Shown here in pieces: positions 24,256-36,218 of a stretch of DNA of 64,000 nucleotides. How positions within the stretch are numbered: the stretch's first letter is position 1; each line of letters begins with the position of its first letter. The notes beneath the pieces were generated by a model, which was given only the letters and a program-made list of their open reading frames with translations, was not told the DNA's origin and did no database searches. The stretch is from Haloarcula halophila (GTDB lineage Archaea; Halobacteriota; Halobacteria; Halobacteriales; Haloarculaceae), in NCBI RefSeq assembly GCF_029278565.1, contig NZ_CP119560.1, forward strand, positions 310,001 through 374,000, in the 5' to 3' direction. The translations under genes and the position numbers were made by a program.

Positions 24256-25991
24256 CCGTCGCCCACCCCGATTCCGTGTCCCTCGGTGGGGATCGCCGTT
24301 CCCGCACCGGCCAGCACCGACGCGAAGTCCTCACCGACGACCGGGACTAGCCCGCGCCGGACCGCGAGCGCGACCGCCGTACGGACGGGTGAGACACCCT
24401 GTTGCTCTGCGATTGCCCTCGCCCGCTCGCCGACGAGGGCCGTCGGGTCGTCGAGGAGCGCGAGGACACGGGTCCCCCGTCGGTGGTGTGCCGAGAGCGT
24501 CGGCCCGTCCGGTGGCGCGGTCGCTCCGACGAGGGGCCACTCCGTGGCGGTCTCCGGGGGCGTCCCGATGGGGCCGACGGCCCGGACCCGACCGGCGTCT
24601 CGGAGTCCAGATGCCGTCCCAAGCCGGTCGCTCGTCGGGTTCGAGAGCAGCAGGGAGTCGACCGGATCGCCCAGTGTTCCGGCGATGCGATCGAGGCCGC
24701 GTTCGACCCCGGTCCCATCGGGGACGACGCCGGCGAGGTGCAGCGACCCACGGTCGGCCGTCCCCGGCCCGGCGAGGGCGTCCCCGACGACTCGCGCTCC
24801 AGACGGCTCGACGGCGAGCAGCTGGGAGCCGCTGTCGAGCACATCCTCGACACTCTCGGCCGCCCCGTCGCGGACGAACGCACCGACGGGAGGGAGCCGG
24901 AGACTGGCCTCTGCGGGCGGCGTATCGAGGAGCTGGTACGTCGGTGCCGGGGCGCGTTCGGGCGTGACACCCGCACCGTCCAGGGAGACCGGATCGTCGC
25001 GCTCCGCGACGCGTTCGATGGCCTGGCAGGCGGCGACGACGTGGGCACCACGTCGAGCAGTGGTCCGGGCCGGATCCCCCCGCCGGATCGACCGGGCGAG
25101 GGCCGCCGGGCCGTCGGCGTAGGTCCCGGGCCGTTCCGGTCTCGTCGGCGGGACCGGCGTGTAGTCTCTCCCGACTCGCCCGAACTGGACGCGGTCGTCG
25201 CTGTCGGTCTGTGCGCCGATGTCGTCGACGTAGAGGGAGCCGTCGTCGCCGTGCAGTTCCAGCCCGTAGAACTCACGGGCTCGGTGTGGCGCGTAGAGAC
25301 TGGCAGTCAACTGGACGCGTGGCCCGTCACGGTGTTCGAGGACGGCCTCGACGTGGGTCGGGGCATCGGGTCGCTGGCGCTCGCGGTCGGGCCAGGGGCG
25401 GGACGTGTCGGCGGTGACGACCCTCTCGAAGGGGCCGAACCAGGCGACGAGCAGGGTCAGCGGGTAGACGGCTCCGTCGTACAGCGGCCCGACCGAGAGG
25501 AACGACTCGGGGCGGTCGTGCCACTCCGTGACCCGTCCGACGTGGGCTGTCGCGTCAGCGACCCGGACACGTCCCGTTCGGCCGTCGGCGAGCAACCGCG
25601 CGGCGCGTCGCTGTCCTGGATTCGATGGGTTCGTCGGCGCACAGCCGAGCCCCAGGCCACGGTCGGCTGCGAGGTGGACCAACTCCCTCGCCGTCGTCGC
25701 GTCGAGTGCCAGCGGTTTTTCGGTGTAGACGTGTCGACCCGCCAGCAACGCCCGGCGTGTCACCGGGGCGTGGGCAGCGTGGCTGGTGAGGTTGAGCACC
25801 AGCGGTGCCGCCTCCGCCGACAGGGCGGTCTCGATGTCGGTGTAGGCTCGGCCCTGGACGGTCGCCGCACCGCTGTGCGCACGGTCTTCGTCGCGGTCAC
25901 AGACCGCAGCGACGGTGAGCCCGGCCCGGTCGGCCAGTTCCGGGAGGTACTGCCCGGCGACCGAACCCGCGCCGACGACGAGACACTCCAT
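24252..25991 (-). CDS. Gfo/Idh/MocA oxidoreductase fused to an aldo-keto-reductase-like domain
   Basis: This 579-residue two-part protein has residues 1-330 that are a Gfo/Idh/MocA dehydrogenase. The NAD-binding start is ECLVVGAGSVAGQYLPEL and the EKPLALDATTA motif carries the catalytic Lys region. A C-terminal sheet domain follows, with YGLELHGDDGSLYVDD. Residues about 355-579 look like a decayed TIM-barrel AKR: LLDTPPAEASLRLPPVGAFV, DSLLLSNPTSD (the D...L.HNP segment) and SPVRTAVALAVRRGLVPVVG. The usual AKR catalytic Tyr/Lys/His are not evident, so the second part may bind rather than catalyse. It is the first gene of a six-gene operon and is divergent from a glycosyltransferase; sugar or polyol chemistry is plausible. 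Confidence 0.85.
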   Translation of the reverse strand: MECLVVGAGSVAGQYLPELADRAGLTVAAVCDRDEDRAHSGAATVQGRAYTDIETALSAEAAPLVLNLTSHAAHAPVTRRALLAGRHVYTEKPLALDATTARELVHLAADRGLGLGCAPTNPSNPGQRRAARLLADGRTGRVRVADATAHVGRVTEWHDRPESFLSVGPLYDGAVYPLTLLVAWFGPFERVVTADTSRPWPDRERQRPDAPTHVEAVLEHRDGPRVQLTASLYAPHRAREFYGLELHGDDGSLYVDDIGAQTDSDDRVQFGRVGRDYTPVPPTRPERPGTYADGPAALARSIRRGDPARTTARRGAHVVAACQAIERVAERDDPVSLDGAGVTPERAPAPTYQLLDTPPAEASLRLPPVGAFVRDGAAESVEDVLDSGSQLLAVEPSGARVVGDALAGPGTADRGSLHLAGVVPDGTGVERGLDRIAGTLGDPVDSLLLSNPTSDRLGTASGLRDAGRVRAVGPIGTPPETATEWPLVGATAPPDGPTLSAHHRRGTRVLALLDDPTALVGERARAIAEQQGVSPVRTAVALAVRRGLVPVVGEDFASVLAGAGTAIPTEGHGIGVGDG

Positions 25992-26064
25992 ACCCCTCAG
26001 AGGGACCTCGCGGAAAAAAGTCCAGTCCCAACCGTTTTAGTCAGTCTCACTCCGACCCAGTGGT

Positions 26065-27198
26065 ATGGCACGGGTGGCGGTCCTGCACAACACGCTAGAT
26101 TTCAACGGCGGCGCCGACGCGGTCTGTCTCCACGTCTGTGAAGCGTTGCAGGCCGTCCACGACGTGACGCTGTTTACGATCTCGACGACCCCGCTCGCGG
26201 CGTTGAACCGGCTGTTCGGGACCAGCGCGGACGTGACCGTCGAGACGCTGCCCGGAACCGGCCCGCTCGCGGGGCTCCTCTCACGGATCGACGACTGGCG
26301 CGGGCCACAGTTGGCGTTCCGGAGCGTCGTCCTGGACCGGTGGTTCCGCCGGCAGGCCGACGCGTTCGACCTGGCGGTCAGTACGGCAAACGAGTTCGCC
26401 TTGCCACTCCCGTCGGTGCAGTACGTCCACTTCCCGCAGTTCAACGGCCACGTTCCAGGCCCCGACGGCGTCCACGACGACGGGGTAGCCGACAGAGTCT
26501 GGACGCGGCTGGCGGGGCTGGCCGACCGACAGCTCCCCGACGACGCGGCGCTGCTGGCGAACTCCTCGTACACCGCCGATCACCTCGCCGCGCGCTACGG
26601 CCGGGCGGCGACGGTCTTGCATCCGCCGGTCGATCCGATCCCCGGCCAGCCCTGGGCCGAGCGCGAGCGGGGCGTGGTGACGGTCGGCCGGATCGCCCCG
26701 GACAACCGAACGCTGGACGCGATAGAACTGGTCGATCGAGTCCGTGACCGGGGCCACGACCTCCACCTCCACCTGGTCGGGTCGGCCCCCGACGCCTACC
26801 GGTCCTACGTCGACCGCGTCGAGGCCGCCGTCGACCGCCGGGCCTACGTCACACTGGAGGTGGCCGTTCCGCGGGAGCGCCTGGAGACGCTGCTGGGCCG
26901 GCACCGCTACGGGGTGAACCCCAAACGCGGCGAACACTTCGGGATGGCGCTGGCGGAGTACGTCGCGGCCGGTATGGTCCCGTTTGCCCACGATTCCGGC
27001 GGCCAGCGCGACGTGGTCGAGGGCGCAGACGACCGCCTGTACGGGACCGTCGAGGAGGCGGCCGACCTGCTCGCCGCCGCGGTAGAGACCGACGCCCGAC
27101 CGCGACTCCCGCCGGATCGGTTCGCCGTGGATCGGTTCCACGACCGCGTCCGGGCGGTCGTCGCGAGACAGCTCGACGAGGCCGCCGCGACCGGGTGA
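26065..27198 (+). CDS. GT4-type glycosyltransferase
   Basis: This is a 377-residue GT-B fold transferase. It has an N-terminal acceptor domain starting ARVAVLHNTLDFNGGADAVC (Gly-rich loop) and a HFPQFN segment. The C-terminal donor-binding domain carries VVTVGRIAPDN and the EX7E region KRGEHFGMALAEYVAAG. The GGADAV opening and the HFPQ segment recall Alg11-like mannosyltransferases that build lipid-linked glycans. It is divergently transcribed from the Gfo/Idh-led operon across 73 bp and is followed by a HEAT-repeat protein. The acceptor is unknown. Confidence 0.88.
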   Translation: MARVAVLHNTLDFNGGADAVCLHVCEALQAVHDVTLFTISTTPLAALNRLFGTSADVTVETLPGTGPLAGLLSRIDDWRGPQLAFRSVVLDRWFRRQADAFDLAVSTANEFALPLPSVQYVHFPQFNGHVPGPDGVHDDGVADRVWTRLAGLADRQLPDDAALLANSSYTADHLAARYGRAATVLHPPVDPIPGQPWAERERGVVTVGRIAPDNRTLDAIELVDRVRDRGHDLHLHLVGSAPDAYRSYVDRVEAAVDRRAYVTLEVAVPRERLETLLGRHRYGVNPKRGEHFGMALAEYVAAGMVPFAHDSGGQRDVVEGADDRLYGTVEEAADLLAAAVETDARPRLPPDRFAVDRFHDRVRAVVARQLDEAAATG

Positions 27199-27283
27199 TC
27201 CGGTCCCGACCCGGGCGCTTGGGTCGCGTCGAACCACCGGATTGAAGCGCCTGGTGCGGGAACGGATCACGCACGACAGTCCG

Positions 27284-28297
27284 ATGACTGACTCCGACCA
27301 GCCGCCGGCTCCGGGCCGCCTGTCCGAGCGACTCGGCGAAGCGCCGCCCGAGGAGACCATCGCGTCGCTGGACCGGCTGACCGAAGCCGACCCCGATACC
27401 CGGAAGCGATCCCTTCGAGCCGTCCGGAACATCGCCGAGGACCGACCCTCCCTGTTCGACGGGCTGGCCGAAGCGTTCGCCCGGTTCCTGACCGACAGCG
27501 ACCGAGCGGTCAGGCTGACGACCGCGAAACTGTTCGTCGCGCTCGCGCGGTCCGACCCCGCCGTCGTCGTCCCGGCCGTCGGGACGCTCGCGTCGCGGGT
27601 AGCCGACGACGGGGAGTTCTACTACGTCAGGGCACGGTGCGTGGAGGCGCTGGGCTACGTCGCGCTCGATCACCCGGACGTTGTCGGAGACCCCGAGATA
27701 CTGGCGGACTTTCGCGTCGGGCTCTCCTTCGACGAGCCGGAGGTCAAAGAGAAGCTGGCCAAGGCGCTCGCGTACGTCACACTTGGCGATCCGGGTCGGC
27801 TCCGACACCACGTCGAGTCGCTGGCCGATCACTTAGCTGACGACAGCGAACTCGTCCGCTATCAGCTCGGGACAGCCGTCGTCACCATCGGGTGTGAACA
27901 TCCGGAAGCGGTGGCAGCCGCGACGGACGCGCTCCGGGATCGGCTGGACGACGACAACTCGTACGTTCGCGGGCGCGCGGCCGAAGCACTTGCTTTGCTC
28001 GCCGCCTCGGACCACGGATCGGAGTCGCTCGCGGATCTCGCCGGGATCGAACCGGCCCCCGACGACCCACCGGCGTTCTCGACCGAGCGGGTCGCGTTCT
28101 TGCGAAAGAGTCTAGAGGACGGTCAGGACGCCTCTCCACCGGACGGCGTCGGGACCGTGGATAGCGTTCGAACGGCGACAGACAACATCGCCGAGACGAT
28201 CGATTCGCCCGACAGCGAGACGGAATGTCCACACTGCGGACTCGAACTCCCCGACTGCGGGCCACCGATGTGTCCACAGTGTGGAGCCCCGCGATAG
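27284..28297 (+). CDS. HEAT-repeat protein with C-terminal zinc ribbon
   Basis: The 337 residues from ATG 27284 begin with a short leader. An alpha-helical repeat array follows over about residues 35-255, with repeated patterns such as DSDRAVRLTTAKLFVALA, RARCVEALGYVALDHP and DDNSYVRGRAAEALALLA. These are HEAT repeats of about 35-40 residues. The last 30 residues form a four-Cys zinc ribbon (CPHCGLELPDCGPPMCPQCG). HEAT arrays act as protein-binding scaffolds, for example in phycobilisome-lyase-like or cell-surface roles. No partner is evident beyond the upstream glycosyltransferase. Confidence 0.82.
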   Translation: MTDSDQPPAPGRLSERLGEAPPEETIASLDRLTEADPDTRKRSLRAVRNIAEDRPSLFDGLAEAFARFLTDSDRAVRLTTAKLFVALARSDPAVVVPAVGTLASRVADDGEFYYVRARCVEALGYVALDHPDVVGDPEILADFRVGLSFDEPEVKEKLAKALAYVTLGDPGRLRHHVESLADHLADDSELVRYQLGTAVVTIGCEHPEAVAAATDALRDRLDDDNSYVRGRAAEALALLAASDHGSESLADLAGIEPAPDDPPAFSTERVAFLRKSLEDGQDASPPDGVGTVDSVRTATDNIAETIDSPDSETECPHCGLELPDCGPPMCPQCGAPR

Positions 28298-28341
28298 CCG
28301 ACAGTTTGGTCGACCTAAATTTCGAGGAGTTTTTATACTTA

Positions 28342-28355
28342 TTAGGCTAGCCTAA
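28342..28355 (+). promoter_or_regulatory. Iron box (DtxR/IdeR-like palindrome) of the siderophore-uptake operon
   Basis: TTAGGCTAGCCTAA is a perfect 14-bp palindrome ending 4 nt before the ATG at 28360. A TATA element (TTTTTATACT, about 28330-28339) lies just upstream. A repressor bound here would cover the transcription start. It controls the only binding-protein gene that is followed by a complete transporter. Confidence 0.85.
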
Positions 28356-28359
28356 AGGC

Positions 28360-29526
28360 ATGGAACAGAATTCCGGCGGGACACCCCAACCGACACGGAG
28401 GGAGTTCGTGAGAGACGGTTGTGCAGTCCTCGGGAGTGGGGTACTTGCGGGCTGTTCGAGTAGCGGGAGGTCGAGTCAGGAGTCGGCCGTGACAGATAGG
28501 ACGCCGACCCCAACGGCGACCGTGTCCGAAGATGGCCAGCACACGGTGACGATGGAGCCGGTCGGATCTGTGGCGTTCGAGTCAGTCCCCGAAACGTGGG
28601 TCCCGTACACCGGCGACTACGCCGATATGGGGGTCGCACTCGGACAGGCCGACGGCCTCTCGGCGATCGGCGTCCGTCGCCGGTTCGGCGCATACCGCTA
28701 CGAGGAGATACCAGGCGTCTCGGTCGACAAGAGCGGACTGACGGAACTGTGGCAGGACGGGACCGACAAGGAACTCTTCTACGAACTCGACGCGGACGTC
28801 CACGTCGTCGATCCCAACTTCATGGTCAACCGCCTCCAGTGGGATCGGGGAGACGTCGAGGAGATCGACCAGAACGTCGCGCCGTGGTTCGGTAACACGA
28901 CCTTCACCCGGGTGTACGACTGGCACGACTACCGGTACTACTCGCTGTACGAGGCCTTCGAGAAGGTCGCAGACCTCTTCGGGGAACGGGCGCGGTACGA
29001 GGCGTTCAAACAGTACCACGACGAGGTAGTCTCCGACGTGGGAGAGCGTCTCCCGTCCGAGCGGCCCGACGTCGCGGTGTTGGTCCCCGCGGGCGACCCG
29101 CCGGAAGCCTTCTGGCCGTACCGGATCGGCGCCGGGACACAGTCCAAACACTGGCGGGATCTGGAGGCCACAGACGCGCTTGCCGACGCCGGCGTCACCG
29201 ACGCCCAGGCCGGCGGCGGCAAGATCGACTTCGAGACGCTACTGGAGATCGATCCCGACGTCATCGCGATCAGGCTCTCGGGCGAGATCACACAGGAGTG
29301 GGTCGACGAGAACGTCACCGCCCACATGCGGGACCACCCGATCGCGTCCGAACTGACCGCCGTCGACACCGGCCGGGTCGTCTACGGCGGGATGACCTAC
29401 CAGGGACCGATCATCAACCTCTTCCAGCTCGAAACGGCCGCGAGGGGACTCTACCCGGAACTGTTCGGTGGCGAGCGGTTGTTCGACCGTCAACGGATTG
29501 GAGATATCGTCACGGGGGCGATCTGA
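28360..29526 (+). CDS. Iron/siderophore-type ABC substrate-binding lipoprotein (transporter-linked)
   Basis: This is a 388-residue exported TroA/FepB-fold protein. It has a TAT signal TRREFVRDGCAVLGSGVL, a lipobox LAGC and a Ser/Thr-rich linker. The core contains FYELDADVHVVDPNFMVNRL, DWHDYRYYSLYEAFEKVADL, DFETLLEIDPDVIAIRL, DHPIASELTAVDTGRVVYGG and YQGPIINLFQLETAA. It is the first gene of a four-gene operon with an FAD protein (2 nt downstream), a FecCD-like permease and a FecE-like ATPase, which supports ferric-chelate uptake. A perfect iron box overlaps its promoter. Confidence 0.93.
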   Translation: MEQNSGGTPQPTRREFVRDGCAVLGSGVLAGCSSSGRSSQESAVTDRTPTPTATVSEDGQHTVTMEPVGSVAFESVPETWVPYTGDYADMGVALGQADGLSAIGVRRRFGAYRYEEIPGVSVDKSGLTELWQDGTDKELFYELDADVHVVDPNFMVNRLQWDRGDVEEIDQNVAPWFGNTTFTRVYDWHDYRYYSLYEAFEKVADLFGERARYEAFKQYHDEVVSDVGERLPSERPDVAVLVPAGDPPEAFWPYRIGAGTQSKHWRDLEATDALADAGVTDAQAGGGKIDFETLLEIDPDVIAIRLSGEITQEWVDENVTAHMRDHPIASELTAVDTGRVVYGGMTYQGPIINLFQLETAARGLYPELFGGERLFDRQRIGDIVTGAI

Positions 29527-29528
29527 TC

Positions 29529-30464
29529 GTGAGCACCGAGGACACAGCTTCGACGGACGAACCGGGCCGGGACCGCGACGTGGTCGTCGTCGGTGGTGGC
29601 CCGGCGGGCTGTTCGGCGGCCGTCTTCACCGCGAGAGACGGACTGGACACGGTGGTCTTCGACAGGGGACCGGCCGCGCTCCCGCGGTGTGCGTACCTGG
29701 AGAACTACCCCGGCTTCCCCGGCGGCATCGGCGTCGATACGTTCCGTTCGCTGCTGTCCGACCACGTCACTGCGGCAGGTGGGACTGTCGTCGAAGACAC
29801 GGTCGATCGTGTCAGACGAGCGCCCGACGGCGGGTTCGTCGTCGAGACACAAGACGATCGGACGGTACACACCTCCGCCGTCGTCGCTGCGGCCTGGTAC
29901 GACGGGTCGTACCTGCGTCCCCTGGCCGACGGCGAGATGTTCACCGAACGGGAACACCACGGCGAGACCGAACAGCGGTTCGATCCCGACTACCCCGATC
30001 GGGACGGTCGCACGCCGATCGAGGGGTTGTACGTCGCCGCTCCCGCCGGCGACCGCAACGACCAGGCAGTGATCAGCGCGGGCCAGGGCGCCCACGTCGC
30101 GCGGACGCTGCTGGCCGACCGCCGACGGGAGCAGGGGTACCCGGACAGCGTCGCCGAACGGTACGACTGGATGCGTCCCGAGGCGGAGTTCACTGGCGAG
30201 TGGAGCGACCGGGACCGCTGGCGCGAGTGGTTCCACGACGAGATCCCCGACGGCCCCGAACTCCCCGAGGAGCGTCTGACCGATCTCCGGGAACAGTATA
30301 TCGACGAAGCGTTCGAGACACGGCTCTCCGACGAGGAGATCGAGCGACGACGGAATCGCGGGATCGACCGCCTCGTCGACCACCTCGATACCGAGCGAGT
30401 GCTCCGCGCGATCGGGGACGAGCGACTGCGGGCGTATCTCGACGAGACGGGGGTGACCGGATAG
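29529..30464 (+). CDS. FAD-dependent oxidoreductase within the siderophore-uptake operon
   Basis: This 311-residue protein has the start GTG 29529, 2 nt after the binding-protein stop. The N-terminal FAD-binding fold has DVVVVGGGPAGCSAAVFTAR and the thioredoxin-reductase-like LENYPGFPGG segment; a later EGLYVAAPAGDRNDQAVISA strand binds the flavin. The central NAD(P)H-binding domain and the CxxC pair of thioredoxin reductase are absent. A charged helical extension of about 110 residues follows. Placement between the binding protein and the permease suggests a role in releasing iron from its chelator, for example as a siderophore reductase; this is inference. Confidence 0.82.
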   Translation: MSTEDTASTDEPGRDRDVVVVGGGPAGCSAAVFTARDGLDTVVFDRGPAALPRCAYLENYPGFPGGIGVDTFRSLLSDHVTAAGGTVVEDTVDRVRRAPDGGFVVETQDDRTVHTSAVVAAAWYDGSYLRPLADGEMFTEREHHGETEQRFDPDYPDRDGRTPIEGLYVAAPAGDRNDQAVISAGQGAHVARTLLADRRREQGYPDSVAERYDWMRPEAEFTGEWSDRDRWREWFHDEIPDGPELPEERLTDLREQYIDEAFETRLSDEEIERRRNRGIDRLVDHLDTERVLRAIGDERLRAYLDETGVTG

Positions 30465-31577
30465 ATGGCGACCGGAGCACCGACCGAGCAGGCGGATGGC
30501 TGGCGCGAACGGCTGTTCTGGTGGCTCGACGGGAGCTTGTTCAGTCTCTGTCTCGGCAGTCTCGCGGTGGTCGTCGTCGGCGGGCTGATCCAGGTGAGCT
30601 TTGGCGCGTTCTCGATGACGATCGTCGAGGCCTGGCAGGCCGTCTTCAACCCGAACGTGATCTTGAACGCCAACGCCTGGGAGGCGTTCATCCTCGGCGG
30701 GGAGGTACCGGAGATGAACAGACGGAGCCTCATCGTCTGGAACATCCGGTTGCCCCGCGTGTTCGTCGGCATGCTCGTCGGGATGAACCTCGCGGTCTCG
30801 GGAGCGATCTTCCAGGCAGTGACCCGGAACGAACTCGCCAGCCCGTTCATCCTCGGGGTCTCCTCCGGTGCGGGACTGATGATCCTCCTGACGCTCGTGG
30901 TCTTCTCGGGCCTGAGCGCGTTCCTGCCGTTGATCGCCTCCGTCGGCGGCGCGGTCGCGTTCCTGATCGTCTACGCGATCGCCTGGAAGAACGGCACGAG
31001 TCCGGTACGGTTGGTCCTCGCTGGCGTCATCGTCGGCACCGTCTTCGGCAGCCTCCAGACGGCCTTCTTCTTTTTCGCCGACGACATCGGCGTCGTCCAG
31101 TCGGCGATCGCCTGGACGACAGGCTCGCTGACGGGTACGGACTGGGAACAGGTCCGGATGGCCCTCCCCTGGACTGCCGTCGCGATGGTGCTGGCGCTGC
31201 TCAGCTCCAGACAGCTGAACGTCCTGTTGCTCGGGGAGAGCACGGCGGAGTCGCTGGGGATGGACGTCGAGAAGGTCCGGTTTGCCCTCTCCGGGGTCGC
31301 CGTCCTGGCGGCCGCGGCCAGCATCGCCGTCGCCGGCATCGTCGGCTTCGTCGGTCTGATCGTCCCGCACATGGTCCGCAACATCGTCGGCAGCGACTAC
31401 CGAAAACTCGTCGTCGGCTGTGTGTTCGCCGGCCCCGCGCTGATGGTCGGAGCCGACGTCGGTGCCCGGCTAGCGTTGAGCCCCGTCCAGATCCCCGTCG
31501 GGATCGTGACGGGACTGGTCGGCGGGCCGTACTTCCTCTACCTGATGCGCAAGCAACAACAGATGGGTGAGATCTGA
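30465..31577 (+). CDS. FecCD-family ABC permease (iron-chelate uptake)
   Basis: This is a 370-residue membrane subunit of a BtuC/FecCD-type importer. Conserved stretches include RLPRVFVGMLVGMNLAVSGA, NELASPFILGVSSGAGLM, ITxGSLTGTDWEQ-like TTGSLTGTDWEQV, and the C-terminal VAGIVGFVGLIVPHMVRNIV coupling-helix region with GxDYRxL. About nine to ten helices follow a charged leader. ATG 30465 abuts the stop of the FAD gene, and the ATPase gene overlaps its stop by one base. It is the only iron-type permease in the window and probably serves all four binding proteins. Confidence 0.94.
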   Translation: MATGAPTEQADGWRERLFWWLDGSLFSLCLGSLAVVVVGGLIQVSFGAFSMTIVEAWQAVFNPNVILNANAWEAFILGGEVPEMNRRSLIVWNIRLPRVFVGMLVGMNLAVSGAIFQAVTRNELASPFILGVSSGAGLMILLTLVVFSGLSAFLPLIASVGGAVAFLIVYAIAWKNGTSPVRLVLAGVIVGTVFGSLQTAFFFFADDIGVVQSAIAWTTGSLTGTDWEQVRMALPWTAVAMVLALLSSRQLNVLLLGESTAESLGMDVEKVRFALSGVAVLAAAASIAVAGIVGFVGLIVPHMVRNIVGSDYRKLVVGCVFAGPALMVGADVGARLALSPVQIPVGIVTGLVGGPYFLYLMRKQQQMGEI

Positions 31578-32473
31578 TGACACTGGAACATCCACGACCG
31601 AACGAAACGGAATCGGGTGGTTCGAAGACAGCACGAAACAACGAGAGCACCGCCGACAGCGGGATCGTCGAGGGAGAGGAGCTCGTCCTCTCGTACCCGA
31701 CCGGCGACGAGCCGGTGATCGACGGCGAATACATTTCGGCCACGGCCGGCAAGGTGACGGCGCTGGTGGGGCCGAACGGGTCGGGAAAGAGCACGCTCCT
31801 GAAGGGGTTGGCCGACCAGCTCTCGCCCGACTCCGGGACCGTCCGTGTCGACGGCCGGGCTGTCCAGTCGTTCGACAAGAAGGAGTTCGCACGGACGCTG
31901 GGGCTGCTCTCACAGGAGAGTACCTCACCAGACGGCATCACCGTCGAGGATCTCGTCTATCACGGCCGGTATCCCCACCGGGGGTTCTTCGAGGGTACCA
32001 CCGAGGACGACGAGCAGGCGGTCGACCGGGCGATCGAACTAGCCGGCTGTGGCCACTTGCGCGACCGCGAGGTCGGGCAGTTGAGCGGCGGCCAGAAACA
32101 GCTGGCGTGGATCGCGATGGTGCTGGCCCAGGACACCGACGTGCTCCTGCTCGACGAGCCGACGACGTTTCTCGATCTCCATCACCAGCTGGAGGTCATG
32201 GAGATCATCGAGACGCTTCGTGAGGAGAGCGACATCACCATCGTCGTCGTGTTACACGACATCGAGCAGGCAGCACGGCTCGCCGACGAGATGGTCGCCA
32301 TCGGCGACGGCGAGATCCAGGCCAGGGGAAGACCCGACGAGGTCGTGACCGAGGAACTGCTCGCGGACGTCTTCGAGATCGACGCCGAGGTCGAGCAGAC
32401 GCCCCGCGGACCACGGATCGAACCACTCCGTGCGCGCCACGAGGGCGACCAGGCAGACAGTCACGCGGACTGA
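31577..32473 (+). CDS. FecE/FepC-type ABC ATPase (iron-chelate uptake)
   Basis: This is a 298-residue nucleotide-binding subunit. Walker A is GPNGSGKST, the Q-loop lies near GLLSQESTSPDG, the signature is LSGGQKQLAWIAMVLAQ, Walker B is VLLLDEPTTFLDL (with the FLDLHHQ D-loop typical of FepC/FhuC) and the H-loop is VVVLHDIEQAARLAD. An unusual Ser/Asn-rich N-terminal leader of about 35 residues precedes the domain. Its ATG shares one base with the permease stop (TGATG), so it is tightly coupled in the operon. Confidence 0.94.
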   Translation: MTLEHPRPNETESGGSKTARNNESTADSGIVEGEELVLSYPTGDEPVIDGEYISATAGKVTALVGPNGSGKSTLLKGLADQLSPDSGTVRVDGRAVQSFDKKEFARTLGLLSQESTSPDGITVEDLVYHGRYPHRGFFEGTTEDDEQAVDRAIELAGCGHLRDREVGQLSGGQKQLAWIAMVLAQDTDVLLLDEPTTFLDLHHQLEVMEIIETLREESDITIVVVLHDIEQAARLADEMVAIGDGEIQARGRPDEVVTEELLADVFEIDAEVEQTPRGPRIEPLRARHEGDQADSHAD

Positions 32474-32587
32474 TACCAGTCTGGCGGCCGAGATCCCACC
32501 AGCAGCCTCGCAAAACGGGATTTTCGATCCTGGCGCACTCACAGCATCGGCCCGAACGCACCGCGAGACCGGAGGGTTTTACTATTT

Positions 32588-32601
32588 TTAGGTTGACCTA
32601 A
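32588..32601 (+). promoter_or_regulatory. Iron box (DtxR/IdeR-like palindrome) of solo binding-protein gene 3
   Basis: TTAGGTTGACCTAA (one central mismatch from a perfect palindrome) ends 4 nt before the ATG at 32606, with the AT-rich promoter GGTTTTACTATTTT immediately upstream. Confidence 0.85.
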
Positions 32602-32605
32602 AAAC

Positions 32606-36174
<3,569 letters not shown>

Positions 36175-36218
36175 GCTTCTCGGCCCGGGTCAGGGCCATC
36201 GTGTAGCCTGTTCGCCGG

